A stretch of DNA of 64,000 bases from Acholoe squamosa. Taxonomy: Eukaryota; Annelida; Polychaeta; Phyllodocida; Polynoidae. Below are positions 46,802 through 57,587 of the stretch, one piece after another (within the stretch, counting starts at the first letter, position 1; the number at the start of each line of letters is the position of its first letter). The position numbers were made by a program, and so were the translations under genes. Under the pieces are notes generated by a model. That model saw only the letters and a list, made by a program, of their open reading frames with translations, had not been told where the DNA came from and did no database searches. The stretch is taken from the NCBI GenBank assembly GCA_949317995.1, contig OX439046.1, forward strand, positions 58,073,774 to 58,137,773, read 5' to 3'.

Positions 46802-48260
46802 CACTGCAAAAATGGTGTTAAGATTTTAAACATGTTTAGGTCTAAACATGTTTAGATGTTTAGAGTTGAGACAGTTGAATAATAGGTGTTTAGATTTAAA
46901 CATCAATATGTTTAGATACTTGGATGTTGAATCCACACCAGGTAGCAGCACTACCTTTGACTGGACTATCTGCAAACAGTTATAATCAATTGTTGTGACA
47001 AATGTCCACAAATCCCATGTTTATCATTGTTTCATTTCATAGAATGTCATGTGAATAGAAAGGGCAATAGAACATTGACTAGATTCCCCTCATGCCACCA
47101 TCATTACCATAAAATAATCAATAAACTCCATGACTGACACCTATTTGATGTTATTCTGGAATAGATAAGGCAATGTCCTTCCTGCCAAGCTGTTGTACTT
47201 TCTCAAGTCTCTCATTCTGATGCAGTGTGTAATATATGTACACATATATAGGTGTGGCTGACATCTTTGGAGACTTTGACAAGTAAATACCTGCTGATGC
47301 CCCCCCCCCAAGTAAATGAGAAAAAAAAACAACAAAATATTGTCAACGGACGGTTACATGTGGTGAAGTGAATGTACACGGAATCCAGGGAAGTTCCTTT
47401 GATCCTTTTATTGCATAGCTGACATGAGTGTTTCATAAAGGTGGTAACAATGATAACACTTGCCAAGATCTAAGCTCTGCCTCCGATCCTATAGCTCAAC
47501 CTGTCGTAGGTTCGAGGTATGGGTGTGAGGTGTAAGTTGGGAGAGATGATTGGGAGCTGCTCAAGCTGTCTTTTATATAGAAAGCCTGAGCAGCTCACAT
47601 TATTGTGAAATATTCTATACACGTGGCTCAATGAAATAGAGATACGTGTCATAGGGAGAGATTGCCACCTGTGGGTTAATCATATTGATGAGGATTGAGA
47701 GGAGATTGTGAAATATCCTCTCAATCCAAATATGGCACCACAGGTGGATCCCACATCCTCCAGCGGAGCTGTGTGGTTGTAGATATGATTGGAATGTTAT
47801 TACATCCGTCTACATTATGTCACAGAGTCTCATGGAGGAAGTGAGTTCGTGATAACTTATGGATCCTGGTTCCTGTTTGGGAATACAGGAGATTGTTGAG
47901 TATGGATGGTGAGCATAGCTTGGGTTTTATATGGCAAAGAAATTAGTAAATATGAAAAATAATAATAATACCCAGAATGGTCCATTGACAATATATCTCT
48001 GTTTTTTAATGCATACATGTCTGCAAACCTTAACTCTCCATCAAATCATTTAAATATCTAAACACAAAAATTCTTAAACACCTAAAAACAAAAACTCATA
48101 TATCTAAACACAAAAGTTTTAACCTAAACACCTACATTTCTAAACACTTGAGCTCAGCACATTGTTTGGCTAAACATGTTTAGGAAATTAATGTGATTAC
48201 AAAAACTTTGCAAGAATATGTTTAGAATTGTGTTAGGATCTAAACACCATTTTTGCAGTA
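46802..48260. mobile_element. CACTGCAAAAA TIR element, copy 2, with nested LTR
   Basis: Nearly identical to 22885-23782 outside two changes. About 140 bp near the left end is deleted between AAACATGTTTAG repeats, and 650 bp is inserted at 47341. The minus-strand ORFs FVTTIDYN... are shared with copy 1 because the DNA is the same element. They lack transposase features. Confidence 0.85.
47341..47990. mobile_element. Solo LTR nested in the TIR element
   Basis: The 650-bp insertion begins TGTCAACGGAC and ends GTCCATTGACA (11-bp inverted ends, one mismatch, TG...CA termini). It is flanked by ATAT on both sides. The uninserted copy at about 23510 reads AAAATATATCTCTG, showing exact insertion with a 4-bp target duplication. 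The length, ends and lack of ORFs fit a solo LTR of a Ty3/gypsy-like retrotransposon. Confidence 0.82.
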
Positions 48261-48552
48261 TACTGTATGGTTAGTAAGGACATTTAATATTGACATAGTT
48301 TCATTATGGCTTTGACTGCTATCAATTTTCCCCATCAATTGATGTTTATGTCGATCTGTAATTTCTGTAATGAATAGAAAATTTTGTTAAAGCCTGATAA
48401 TACCCTCATACGACATGTCATGTAAAGAAAAATAAAAAATCAATTCTGATCACGGAAACAATTTTCCCTCATCTTCCTTCCTGGGCTTAGACCTCAATAA
48501 ATCTAGTGCAAATGTTAATATAGCTCTCTCCCTCTTCTCCTGAAATTTTCAG

Positions 48553-48598
48553 CCAAGATACCACCTGGAGAACCAAAGTCCATGTGAATGGAATGAAG
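48553..48598 (+). other. Possible small exon with strong splice signals
   Basis: A CTCTCTCCCTCTTCTCC tract and TTTTCAG precede 46 bases that end ATGAAG|GTAAGC. One frame reads QDTTWRTKVHVNGMK without a stop. CCAAGATACCACC is shared with 32.9 kb. It lies 1.2 kb upstream of exon B. No family is recognised. Confidence 0.35.
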
Positions 48599-48829
48599 GT
48601 AAGCTAAGGACAAGTAAACGTGTGTAAGAAAGCAGAGTCTACATATCTGCTCTAAAGGAATTTGATCTACATTTGTAGGTATATATTTTATCATATTGTC
48701 ATATCTTGATAGCCTGTGATTATCAGTTATATAGACATGATTGATAGGGTGACACTATGTATCAGTTTGCATTAAAGGTGTATTTATTCCAGCTTATACC
48801 ACGATTTCGGCACTTCCGGTGGGTTTATA

Positions 48830-49075
48830 TGCAGTTTAGCCGTGCATTATTCTGCATATACCACCCATGTGCATTTTTGAAATTTTTGGTATATACTTTT
48901 TCGGGGTCAAGTTGGACTTAGAATATTTTTGGAGACGCTGGCAGACATGGAAATTTAGCCTCGCCATTGTTTCAATGTGAAAAATCGTCCATACTCGTAT
49001 CAGGATTGAACCCCGGCCGCAGTGGTGGTAGGCGAAGGCCTTAGCCATAGCGCCACACTGAACGGTGATGAAATC
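48830..49075 (-). mobile_element. tRNA-derived SINE
   Basis: On the minus strand there is an A-box-like TGGCGCTATGGCTAAGG (49039-49055) and a B box GGGTTCAATCC (49003-49013), about 30 bp apart. A non-tRNA body then runs to about 48830. Confidence 0.65.
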
Positions 49076-49117
49076 CAATGCGAAAGTAAATAAGTTCTAA
49101 CCTGCTATGTTTCCAGT

Positions 49118-49800
49118 CAGTTTTCGTCTTGATTCCAAGCTTGTCATGTTATAATATTAAAATCCCAAGAAGTATTCGATCCATAGACGAGGAATGCGTG
49201 CTAATTTTCTCCATTTTCTTTGATATAAATAAGAATCCATTGATTTTCCCAACGTACGCGAGTCGCGATCTGTGGCCGCTCTGCGCGAAGCCATTGTTTT
49301 TGTTCCTTGACGGGAGAGGTACCGCTGTGTATACAGTCACTTTTCGTATGGAATCCAACCATGACATGTCGAGATATTAAAAAGAATACATCCTTAGATA
49401 GTCTAGATGATCCCTCCATGACAAATGACTCCATAATATTAACAATAAAGGAGAATCCATTGATTTTCCCAACGTACGCGAGTCGCGGTCCGGCCATTCC
49501 CACCCGCCTCCTTGTCCGGCAAAAGTGTGTCAGTGGCCCGGATGTAGATATAGGTCAACTGCTCGTTGTACAAGAAAGACGCCGAAAATTTCGGACCCGT
49601 TTGGAAAATCAATGGATTCTTATTTATTTTGAATATATCGGACATATCAAGCATGGCGTGATCATCTAGAGTGTCTAAGGATATGTATGTTTTAATTAGA
49701 AAACGTGTCATGGTTGGATTCGATACGAAAAGTGAGTGTGAACACGGCGGTACCCCTCCCGGCAAGGAACCAAAACAATGGCTTCGCGCAGAGCGGCCAC
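49118..49800. repeat. Direct plus inverted repeat cluster (about 220-bp unit)
   Basis: The unit CACTTTTCGTATGGAATCCA through GAATCCATTGATTTTCCC occurs directly at about 49118-49255 (degenerate) and 49340-49475, and inverted at about 49598-49740. The GTGGCCGCTCTGCGCGAAGC segment pairs 49267-49290 with 49775-49801. Overlapping ORFs on both strands follow from this symmetry. The cluster replaces the 5' part of exon B. Confidence 0.7.
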
Positions 49801-49805
49801 GGGCC

Positions 49806-49859
49806 GTGTCGCTAGCACTTACAAAATGTCTTCGCCTGGCTATATTCTTTGGATTTCAG
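49806..49859 (+). CDS. Candidate first exon remnant (B), leader-like
   Basis: In the frame VSLALTKCLRLAIFFGFQ the segment ends at TTTCAG|GTAAGA (donor 49860), phase 0. It aligns with exon A (LSLGLIKCLLLDLLWGNK) at Ser-Leu-x-Leu-x-Lys-Cys-Leu, and the first 25 intron bases are almost the same. The homologous start codon is missing because an inverted-repeat cluster abuts it. An alternative ATG at 49778 in another frame (MASRRAATG...) also reaches the donor. The matching exon 2 lies at 51729. Confidence 0.4.
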
Positions 49860-49900
49860 GTAAGAAATTGATACAAAATGGAGGAAATGGTGGTATAAAC

Positions 49901-50022
49901 CTATTAGGTGATGCATATCGGGGCTCCACGGGCTGTATATGCTGTATATACCCTCGCCGCTCCACGGCTCAGGTATATACAGCATATACAGCCCTAGGGC
50001 CCCGATATGCATCATCTATTAG
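49901..50022. repeat. Long imperfect hairpin, about 51-bp arms
   Basis: The left arm CTATTAGGTGATGCATATCG... to TATATACC (49901-49952) is the near-complement of 49972-50022, with a loop of about 19 bases. It lies in the presumed intron after exon B. Confidence 0.85.
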
Positions 50023-50401
50023 CTTAATATTGTACAGAGTCTTAAGGTATAGGTGGCAGCATTAGTGTGGCTGTGCTGGGTCTCCTCTTAATAGGTGCGG
50101 TGTGCATACATATAGTAAAGGTAGGTCACCCCCTGGCATGGGTATATAGAACTAGGGTGCAAGCTAGGTGTTGGTATGATATATGGTACAGTAAGGTTTA
50201 ATGTGTATACAGCAATGGATAATATATAAACAGGGCAACATAAGTAGTTAGTACTCTGAATATATAACAATATTGCCTCACATATCACACTTACTCAACA
50301 CTCTCTGTAGGGCATTTCTCACCAAAGTTAATCAGCCTTTTCGAAAAAAAAATACTGATCTTGATTTTATCACTTACCCTAAAAATAGCCAATACATCAA
50401 A

Positions 50402-50471
50402 TGTGACACGATCTGCAAAAAGGGGGCTTAGTTCTGGCGGGTTTAAGACCTTTCTCCCAGTATGTGTCGCA
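50402..50471. mobile_element. 70-bp MITE, copy 2
   Basis: Starts TGTGACACGATCTGCAAAA and ends TATGTGTCGCA, an imperfect inverted pair. The GGGGGCTTAGT core is shared with 45362. Confidence 0.65.
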
Positions 50472-50479
50472 TATATATT

Positions 50480-51290
50480 TAAGTACTAGAATAACAACAA
50501 TGAACACCTAATGTCCCTGGATGGTTCAACACCCTGGCTGACTTGCTTAGAAAGGCTAGCATAACCATTTACTCTGTATATGTGCCTTGCATATTTCCTT
50601 ATCTGTTGTGGCTAAATTGGCCTCTGTACATAGCTAGATATCAACTAGAGTAAGTGGTCCTATTGGTGAACGGTTAGGTTTATGGGCACCTTATATACAA
50701 GGATGGATTTGATCAGCCTTCTATTTATGGAGCTATTGAGAGATAACCATTGACTGTCTAATTACTGGGTCTTTTACTCTAATGAATATGTTTTATTTTT
50801 CAAACGTGTCCTTGTGCTTACATACACATGAAGGGAAAATAGGCTGTGATGAAGATGAAGGCTTGCTTTTATGTTCTCTTAGAAAAATTGCTGAATTGAC
50901 ATTTATACTACTTAATGAAACCTATCACCAGTGGAATTTGATGTACATTAAGGTATGGTCTAATGGGGTATTTTTAGGGAACATCAGGTGGGCTGTGAAA
51001 TCGGTCTATTATTCGGTTGCCAGCCACAGGTATTAACTTTTATGGACTGGGATCAACCTGCAGGGTGTGAGGTATGGTTCTCCATGGTGTAAGTCTAAGT
51101 ACTCAGCATGATCTTTAAACAGTATCTTAAGAGCAGTACTAACAAGTAAAAAACTGTTCACCATCATTGCACCTTCACCCGGCTGCCTTCCCTTCTCTGC
51201 CCATGAATGATGTTCCCACTTTATTTTTGATTCCCAGCCAGCTTTCTTGTGACAGACAATTTTGACATTGAAATTCCCCATGTATACCTA
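50480..51290. other. No recognised feature
   Basis: Two short ORFs on opposite strands lack conservation in other units. The region would be part of the intron between exon B and 51729. Confidence 0.3.
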
Positions 51291-51728
51291 TTTCTTTTCA
51301 ATTGTTTGGTGATCTGAAATGTGAGTGAGGTATAAGTGAACTCAAAGCCCTCTTTGTTTGGGAAAGTAATGAGCTCATTTTTAAATAGCCCAAGATAATC
51401 CTACAAAATGTTGTTCAAATGTCAACCTCCTTCCACTGGACTCAAACCCCTATAAAAGGAAATGACTTAATATTTTTGATAAGGTGCAAAGAGAACATGT
51501 CTGGCCTTTGAAATTCAAATCGATTCAAATGAAAAGATATTAACTAAATGCAACTTCATGCCATGGTTATTTCCTATTGTCCGAATAGAAATCAAGGAAT
51601 GGTGCACTGAGGGCATGAGACAATTACTCCTGACCTTATTCTTTAGTATCAATGACACCAGTTAGCCGTATTGAATGCAGGGGTGCCTCTTTAATTCTGC
51701 CTTTTCCGTCAAATCAAACCCCGTGTAG

Positions 51729-51926
51729 GAAAAAATCTGCATTTCTCAGTATTGCTTTACTGTTAGACCTAAATCAAACATAGGAATGCTGGCGCCATCA
51801 TTGGCAGATGGCAATGAATGGGTAGGAACCCGATTAGCTCTAGTAGTCACTGTACGTCTTCATCTAAGACAATCAAGATCTGGTGCAGCAGTGTCTGAAT
51901 GGCTTTCTCTCAGGCTCACCTGAACC
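51729..51926 (+). CDS. Candidate exon 2 (unit 3), open for 65 codons
   Basis: After CCCCGTGTAG the phase-0 frame reads EKICISQYCFTVRPKSNIGM, then LAPSLADGNEWVGTRLAL, then VVTVRLHLRQSRSG, and continues to a TGA ending at about 51926. Exon B ends in the same phase. Residues CIS, FTVRP, NIGM are shared with the 16863 exon, and ADxNEWV with the decayed 55.33-kb copy. It has two cysteines near the start. A GTGCAG within AGATCTG|GTGCAG could be an internal donor. No domain is recognised; I infer part of an extracellular region because it follows a leader exon. Confidence 0.42.
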
Positions 51927-52304
51927 AAATAATAGCTGCTACGCACCTAACTGAGGACAGACAAAGACTCTAGGACAATGCCTTTATATATCCACTGGCT
52001 TAATTAGTGCTTAAGGTCAAAAAGTGCGCACTAGACAGATAAGGCAGCATTGATGATATAACTTATGTATACATCAATAAATTCTTTCTGAATAACTTTT
52101 ATTCTAGTGGCGTAATCTGCATTTATGGTTCAGGCAGTTGGAGTGAAGTCATGATGTATTTACACTGCAGCATGCTAATGCTGATAATCTTTGTGTCAAA
52201 CTGCACTGTCTGGCATTATGACTCACTCTGATGGCTATCACATCTTTTCAAGGGATTTCTCCTATGACTTGGTGTTCACATATTCACAACTACTACAAAG
52301 AGGA

Positions 52305-52330
52305 GAAGCTGTGTGTGTGTGTGTGTGTCT
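52305..52330. repeat. (GT)n microsatellite
   Basis: A short GTGTGT run. Confidence 0.85.
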
Positions 52331-54379
52331 ACTTGCTTCAAGACATCTTCTGTACATAAACTAATGAAGCACGCTCTAGTACATCCCATGACACCTTGCT
52401 ACTACCTCAGACATTTGGAATAGCCTTTTGGTAGTGGCCTGCCAGTGAAGAGGAGTAGCAGTGTTGATGACCATGTCTGGCACTTGGTCTGCCACCACTG
52501 CCCCAAGGCCTCCTTTTCCAGTAGAACTATAGTAAACATATCAAACCTATTTCGGTTCATGTAATGTCAAGAAGTCGTGGTTCACTCCCCACTTTGTAAG
52601 TGTCAACAGCTTATTTCTACTGAAAGAGCAGCTCTGTGCATTCTACTGAGCCTGGGGAAATACTGCTTTTTCTGTCTGGCAACTTATTCTACAGTGTTTC
52701 TTTTAATGGATACAATAGCTGAATACAATGTCATAATTATGTAGGAAGTATTGTTAGCTGTAATAATAATCTCAGAGTACTATAACTGCCAAATGCTGTT
52801 ATGTAAATGGCAACTGGTATAGTACTCTGCAACAAAGCCTTCCAGAATGGTTGTTCACACTTAAAGCATGTCAGTGGGTGAGTTATTAACAGAGTAATGC
52901 ATTGATAATCCCAGCCCTTGTGTGTTATAACTGAGAATAACGTTGTTTACAGCTATACAACACGAGGACTCTGGTCATGCATGCCTTACTGTCTTTTTAA
53001 CACAGTTTCCCTATCAATACTCTATAAAATATCAAAGAAAATCAATAGATTTATGTTGAAAAGAGAACGTTCATAGTGAACTTAGTTCTTATGTCAAGCA
53101 GAAAAAAATGTACGCCTATCCTGACAGTGACCCTGCTTAGCATTGTTTAACCTTCATGTCAGTGCGACAGTCTACCCACTGGACTACCGCAGCTGAGAGT
53201 TGGCAATGGTTTTTACACCTTTGCCTCAATAGAGATGTGAACAGCTCATTACTTTTACAAAAGAGAAAGCAAACACAGCAAAATGGCATGGAAGCTCATT
53301 ATTGAACACTGTGGTTTTCCGAGTGCAATACATTGGATTTATTACCAAGACCATGATTTACCCCTCAGAGGAGCAACATCATTGACATTGCATTGATCAC
53401 TTTTTGTACTAGGCAACCTTCATATCAAGCAGCTATTTTCTAACCTCAACTGTTGATCACCTTTCTGGTCGTTTGATGGGAGAGGATAAACTTATTGGGT
53501 AGATGGGAAGTCTTATCTTTCTGCAGAACAGACACATTTATGAGTGAGAAGCCATGCAGTCACTGACACACAGACATCATCATTTCCACCACCTTTGAAC
53601 TGGTGTCACTTACTGTGCATTGATTGAATAAGTAGGTGCTTATGGGTGGAGAAGCAGAGTGTTTCCAATACCAGCCAATGAAAGATCAGAAGGAGACTAG
53701 GGAAGGACAAATTAGCTCCAATGCTGAGCTAAATATTAGTTGTTTGGAACTATTTTCCAACTTGATGGGAAAGGCGGAACAATTTGTGCCCATCAAAACA
53801 TGAGACTGGTCTGAGTGATTTTAGACAATCTATCAATTATTCCAGCTTCAAACTATTGCTTTCTTACCCACATGAGTTCTGAGTATTAGCTACCAGCACA
53901 CTCAATGCAGTACTTGGATACAGGAAAATAGTATGCTTATGCACTCACATAAGGTGACCATTAAAACCACCTGCAACCACCAATACCACAGCAAATATGG
54001 ATCTTATCTGTAGTTTCTCTGCTAATAAATTATTCCTAACTGGTAATACTGGTTCAGATCCGTATCAGCTGCCTTGGGTTTCTAATCCTTTCCAACACAG
54101 ATAAAAAACACCTAATGGAACCACCACCAGTACAGGCAATGTGTTGGCTCATATTCACACCAGCTGCACTTAGCAGCCTGTGATATCCTTATAGTCAATC
54201 ATTGATGTCTGTGGATTAGTTATTTCAGGTTTCATAGCCATTCCTGAGCATCAATCTTGCTTTTAGTAGGTGGGCCGATGGAAGCCTTTAATAAATGGGT
54301 CAATACAGAAGACTGTACAGTTGCACATGGGACTTCTTATAAGTGTGTGTATGTAACTGGATAACTGCTTGCAATATTG

Positions 54380-54431
<52 letters not shown>

Positions 54432-54461
54432 CAGCAAATGTCATGCTTTGGGATATCTAAA

Positions 54462-54500
<39 letters not shown>
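54380..54500. repeat. (TA)n microsatellites
   Basis: Two TA runs (54381-54427 and about 54465-54500) flank a remnant of block S (TTCAGCAAATGTCATG). A third run is at 54974-55026. Confidence 0.95.
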
Positions 54501-54502
<2 letters not shown>

Positions 54503-54536
54503 GACTATATACACCCGTGTATATATATATAATGAA

Positions 54537-54960
54537 TATGTGCAGCGGGTGGTACTACTTTCTCCTCCAGGGCGCGCATTGGTATGTATGACGTCATGGA
54601 AAACAAATAGCGCCTATAAAAGCTGCGGGATCCAAATTAACCGTCAGTTGGCGTATAACCTTCGAGCGGCACACACCACGCTGGGTGGTGCCGGAAATTT
54701 TAACTTTTAAATCTTATTATTGTATATATTGTATTATATTGTTATTGTATTACTATTGTATTACTGTATTATATTATTAAATTATTGTCTTATTAATAAA
54801 GGCATGTACAGAATTGATATTGACTAAGTCAATTCTCACCAAACCCACTGTCTCCTTCTTATTCCACTCGTGATATTATTATAATATAATTATAATATTT
54901 ATTATTATATTCCCAATCGGACATATTAACTTATAATATTTATTATTATTAATTCCCAAG
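54537..54960 (+). mobile_element. Candidate solo LTR with promoter and poly(A) signals
   Basis: The segment is absent from the block S copy at 32.2 kb. It begins near TGTGCAGCGGGTGG and contains a CRE-like TGACGTCA (54589-54596), a TATA box (CTATAAAAG, about 54615) and AATAAAGG (about 54796). It ends near CCCAAGCGAACA, followed by a duplicated TATTAACTTATA. The order TATA, then AATAAA about 180 bp later, is typical of an LTR U3-R-U5. TA repeats on both sides hide the target duplication. Confidence 0.6.
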
Positions 54961-54972
54961 CGAACATATTAA

Positions 54973-55030
<58 letters not shown>

Positions 55031-55515
55031 CTATCGTTATTACTATTATATCCATTAACAGTAATCCTTAATATCTATCCATATATCTAGATGGTGAGGT
55101 CCAAACATAGAGATCATGGTTATAAGGAGTGTCTGCGTTGGGGTAACATATCTACAGGGCATTTCTCGACAATGCTAGATAGAACTGTTGAGACATGCCC
55201 TCCTGGCTAAGTGATCAACAAGTCTTATTTATTCTTCTGCATCTTGAAAAAAGGCAAATAAACCACACAAGAAGCCTGTGTTGGCCCTGTGATCTCTTCT
55301 ACCCTCTCTACTAAGCCTCAAGCAATAAATCAGTCAATGTGCATCCTTCATGGTCTTCTACTGTAAGATCTACATCAAGAACAGTCTTACCTAGATTAGC
55401 TGATGCCAATGAATGGGTAGTTATCTAATTTACTCTACTTGTTACTCATAAGTCTTCACCTAAGATAATCAAGGGTTCGTGAAGTAAGGCCTCACTGTCA
55501 TTCCATCATGCTCCT

Positions 55516-57587
55516 GTAGGGGGACCGGAGCACATTGGGACACTTTTGGTCATGTTTGCTCTCCTGTCAAGATACTTAAGAGAAACACACAAGTAATGTT
55601 CTCAAATAATACCCCTGAACATTGGCAACAATAATAGAGTACCAATGAATCTTTAACTAAAATAGATTTGAATCTTTCTTGAAAAAAATAATATGTCCCA
55701 CAATGCCCCAACACCGGGTACAGTGGGACACACTATGGGGCACAATGGGACATCAGCTCTCTGCATTGTCATGATCCCTCCCATAAATTTCATATATTTT
55801 TTTCAACACCATTATCACCAATTTACAACTGTGCAATTTGCTCACTGTCCAGCAAAGAGACTGAGCTAATGAAGTACTCTGAACTGTAAAGGTGCTCTTA
55901 GCCTGCAATGGATATTATTGTGAGCTATTTTGGCACAATATTGTCAAGCTACACCCTACTGAGTATGCTTTAAACTTAATTCATTTCAATTATACCAGAA
56001 TGTGATAGCCCTTCCCTTCTTTTGAAAAAGAGATCTGATACAAGTGTGTTAGTGCTCAAAACGTTGATATACATGTTCTTTTTACATCAACTATAATTTT
56101 CTAAGCATCCAAAAGGCACATTTATAGAGAATTTGATAGGATGGGTGGACGAGGTCTGTAGACTCCCAACACTACACTCCGTATGACCCGGTAAGTTCAA
56201 TCTTGGCACCATAGGCACCTCTGATAGGTCACATGATACCTAATGCAGGCTTTTCATTGGTTACCACATTTTTGTTTTTCATGTTTCAGCTCAAAATTTC
56301 TTTTTATGTTGTTCCGGATTCTAAAACTCAACATTCAATCTGAATGTGACATAGGAATTAAAAACTTTTTCTTTTAAACACAACTTGATTGTTATGTTTC
56401 AATGGAGCTTGGGTTCCTAGTGGTATAGCCATGCATTTATTTCCTTAGTTTGATATCTACAGAGTGTTTCGGCCCTCTCGTGGCCTCATCAGGTGTAATC
56501 TCGGGGAGTTTAATGAATTGTTCTTTTTTTAGGATTATAATCATTTTCTGTTATTGAAAAAAATTGACCCTCATTTGTGAGAAAATGATTCTGGAATCCA
56601 TGTTCACTGTGTAGTGTGACCCATATATTACAAGGGGCAGCACAGTCACTGCCTTTGTAGGTGAGTTGTCTTTTTCGCTTTTTTATTATTTTTTTTTTCC
56701 ATGGAATACCGAGTCATATGGAATCACAGTATTTAGGTTAAATTGATTAGGACTGTTTTGGTGTTTTTTCCTGTACTATTTATGGTGTGTTGCCAGTAGG
56801 GCCGGGGCACCTCAATTCTACTGGGTAGTGTTGGGAAAAACACTATCCGGTAGAATTGAGGTGCCCCGTTGCTACTGGCAACACACCATAAATAGTACAG
56901 GAAAAAACACCAAAACATTTATAGAGAATTCATTCCCAGTGATCATCGTAGATACCTTTATTTAAACTGTTATCAAGAACATGTTTGTGAATATCCATAT
57001 TTGCGGAGAACACTGAGACACTACATGAAGGATTTAATTCAAACAGGGAATAAGTTTATCTTTATAACTTCAATAAAATTTCTCTATAAACCTCATGAAT
57101 ATCATATTTAGTGCTTAATTTGTAAGATCAAGATTGTTTGGGGCACACTATGCCTTCCAGGACACAATTGGATGTGTCCCACTTTGTTTGCTAATGACTG
57201 TCCCACTGTGCCCCAGGCCTATCTTCCTTTAGATCTAAAGCTCTAGGTTATGGCACACATAGCTTGGTGCTGCATCAATAATGCCAAAAATGATATTTTT
57301 AATTGGTATTACACACGAAAAAGAATGATACCCATATCTTTGATACTTTAGAGAAGAGAAGGCAGATAGGTCATGGATGAAATCTTAATACTTTCAGTCC
57401 AAAAATGTGCCAAATAGCCACCCAGGAAAAGCAGACAAGGCTGGAAACAGGAGTTTTGTATAGAGAGAAGGGGGCATCTATGTAATTCTTATTAATGTGG
57501 AAACTGAATGATTCCCTTTCTATTCTTAGACACAGGATCCACTGTCCCACTGTGACCCATGTCCCACTGTGCCTTGGTCTCCCCTAC
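55516..57587. mobile_element. 2-kb TIR element with GGGACA motifs
   Basis: The left end GTAGGGGGACCGGAGCACAT is an imperfect complement of the right end (GTAGGGGAGACCAAGGCACA on the minus strand, ending 57587). The left half carries GGGACA motifs (55734, 55746) and the right half carries the complement (TGTCCCACTGTGCCCC, 57199 and 57543). Block S stops precisely at the left end. The interior contains the hairpin at 56754 but no transposase ORF. Confidence 0.65.
56754..56917. repeat. Long hairpin, about 79-bp arms
   Basis: The left arm TGTTTTGGTGTTTTTTCCTG... to GGTAGTGTT pairs with the right arm, with about 46 perfect outer base pairs, few mismatches further in, and a very short loop near 56833. 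It would extrude as a cruciform or fold as a hairpin RNA. Confidence 0.92.

Larger units (their letters stand above)
51715..55500. repeat. Duplicated blocks R and S, copy 3
   Basis: Collinear with 16.86-19.4 kb and 25.7-32.5 kb. A second R-like block follows at 55.33-55.50 kb (AATGAATGGGTAG; ATAAATCAG), in which a 2-base gap breaks the exon-2 frame. It is interrupted by TA microsatellites and a candidate solo LTR at 54.4-55.03 kb. Confidence 0.7.

Noticed and set aside
49149..49765. Several overlapping ORFs of 70-120 codons on both strands
   Set aside because: They are shadows of one another created by direct and inverted copies of a 220-bp unit. No frame is favoured.
54343..54591. ORF rich in IYIYIY
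   Set aside because: It is a translation of TA microsatellites.
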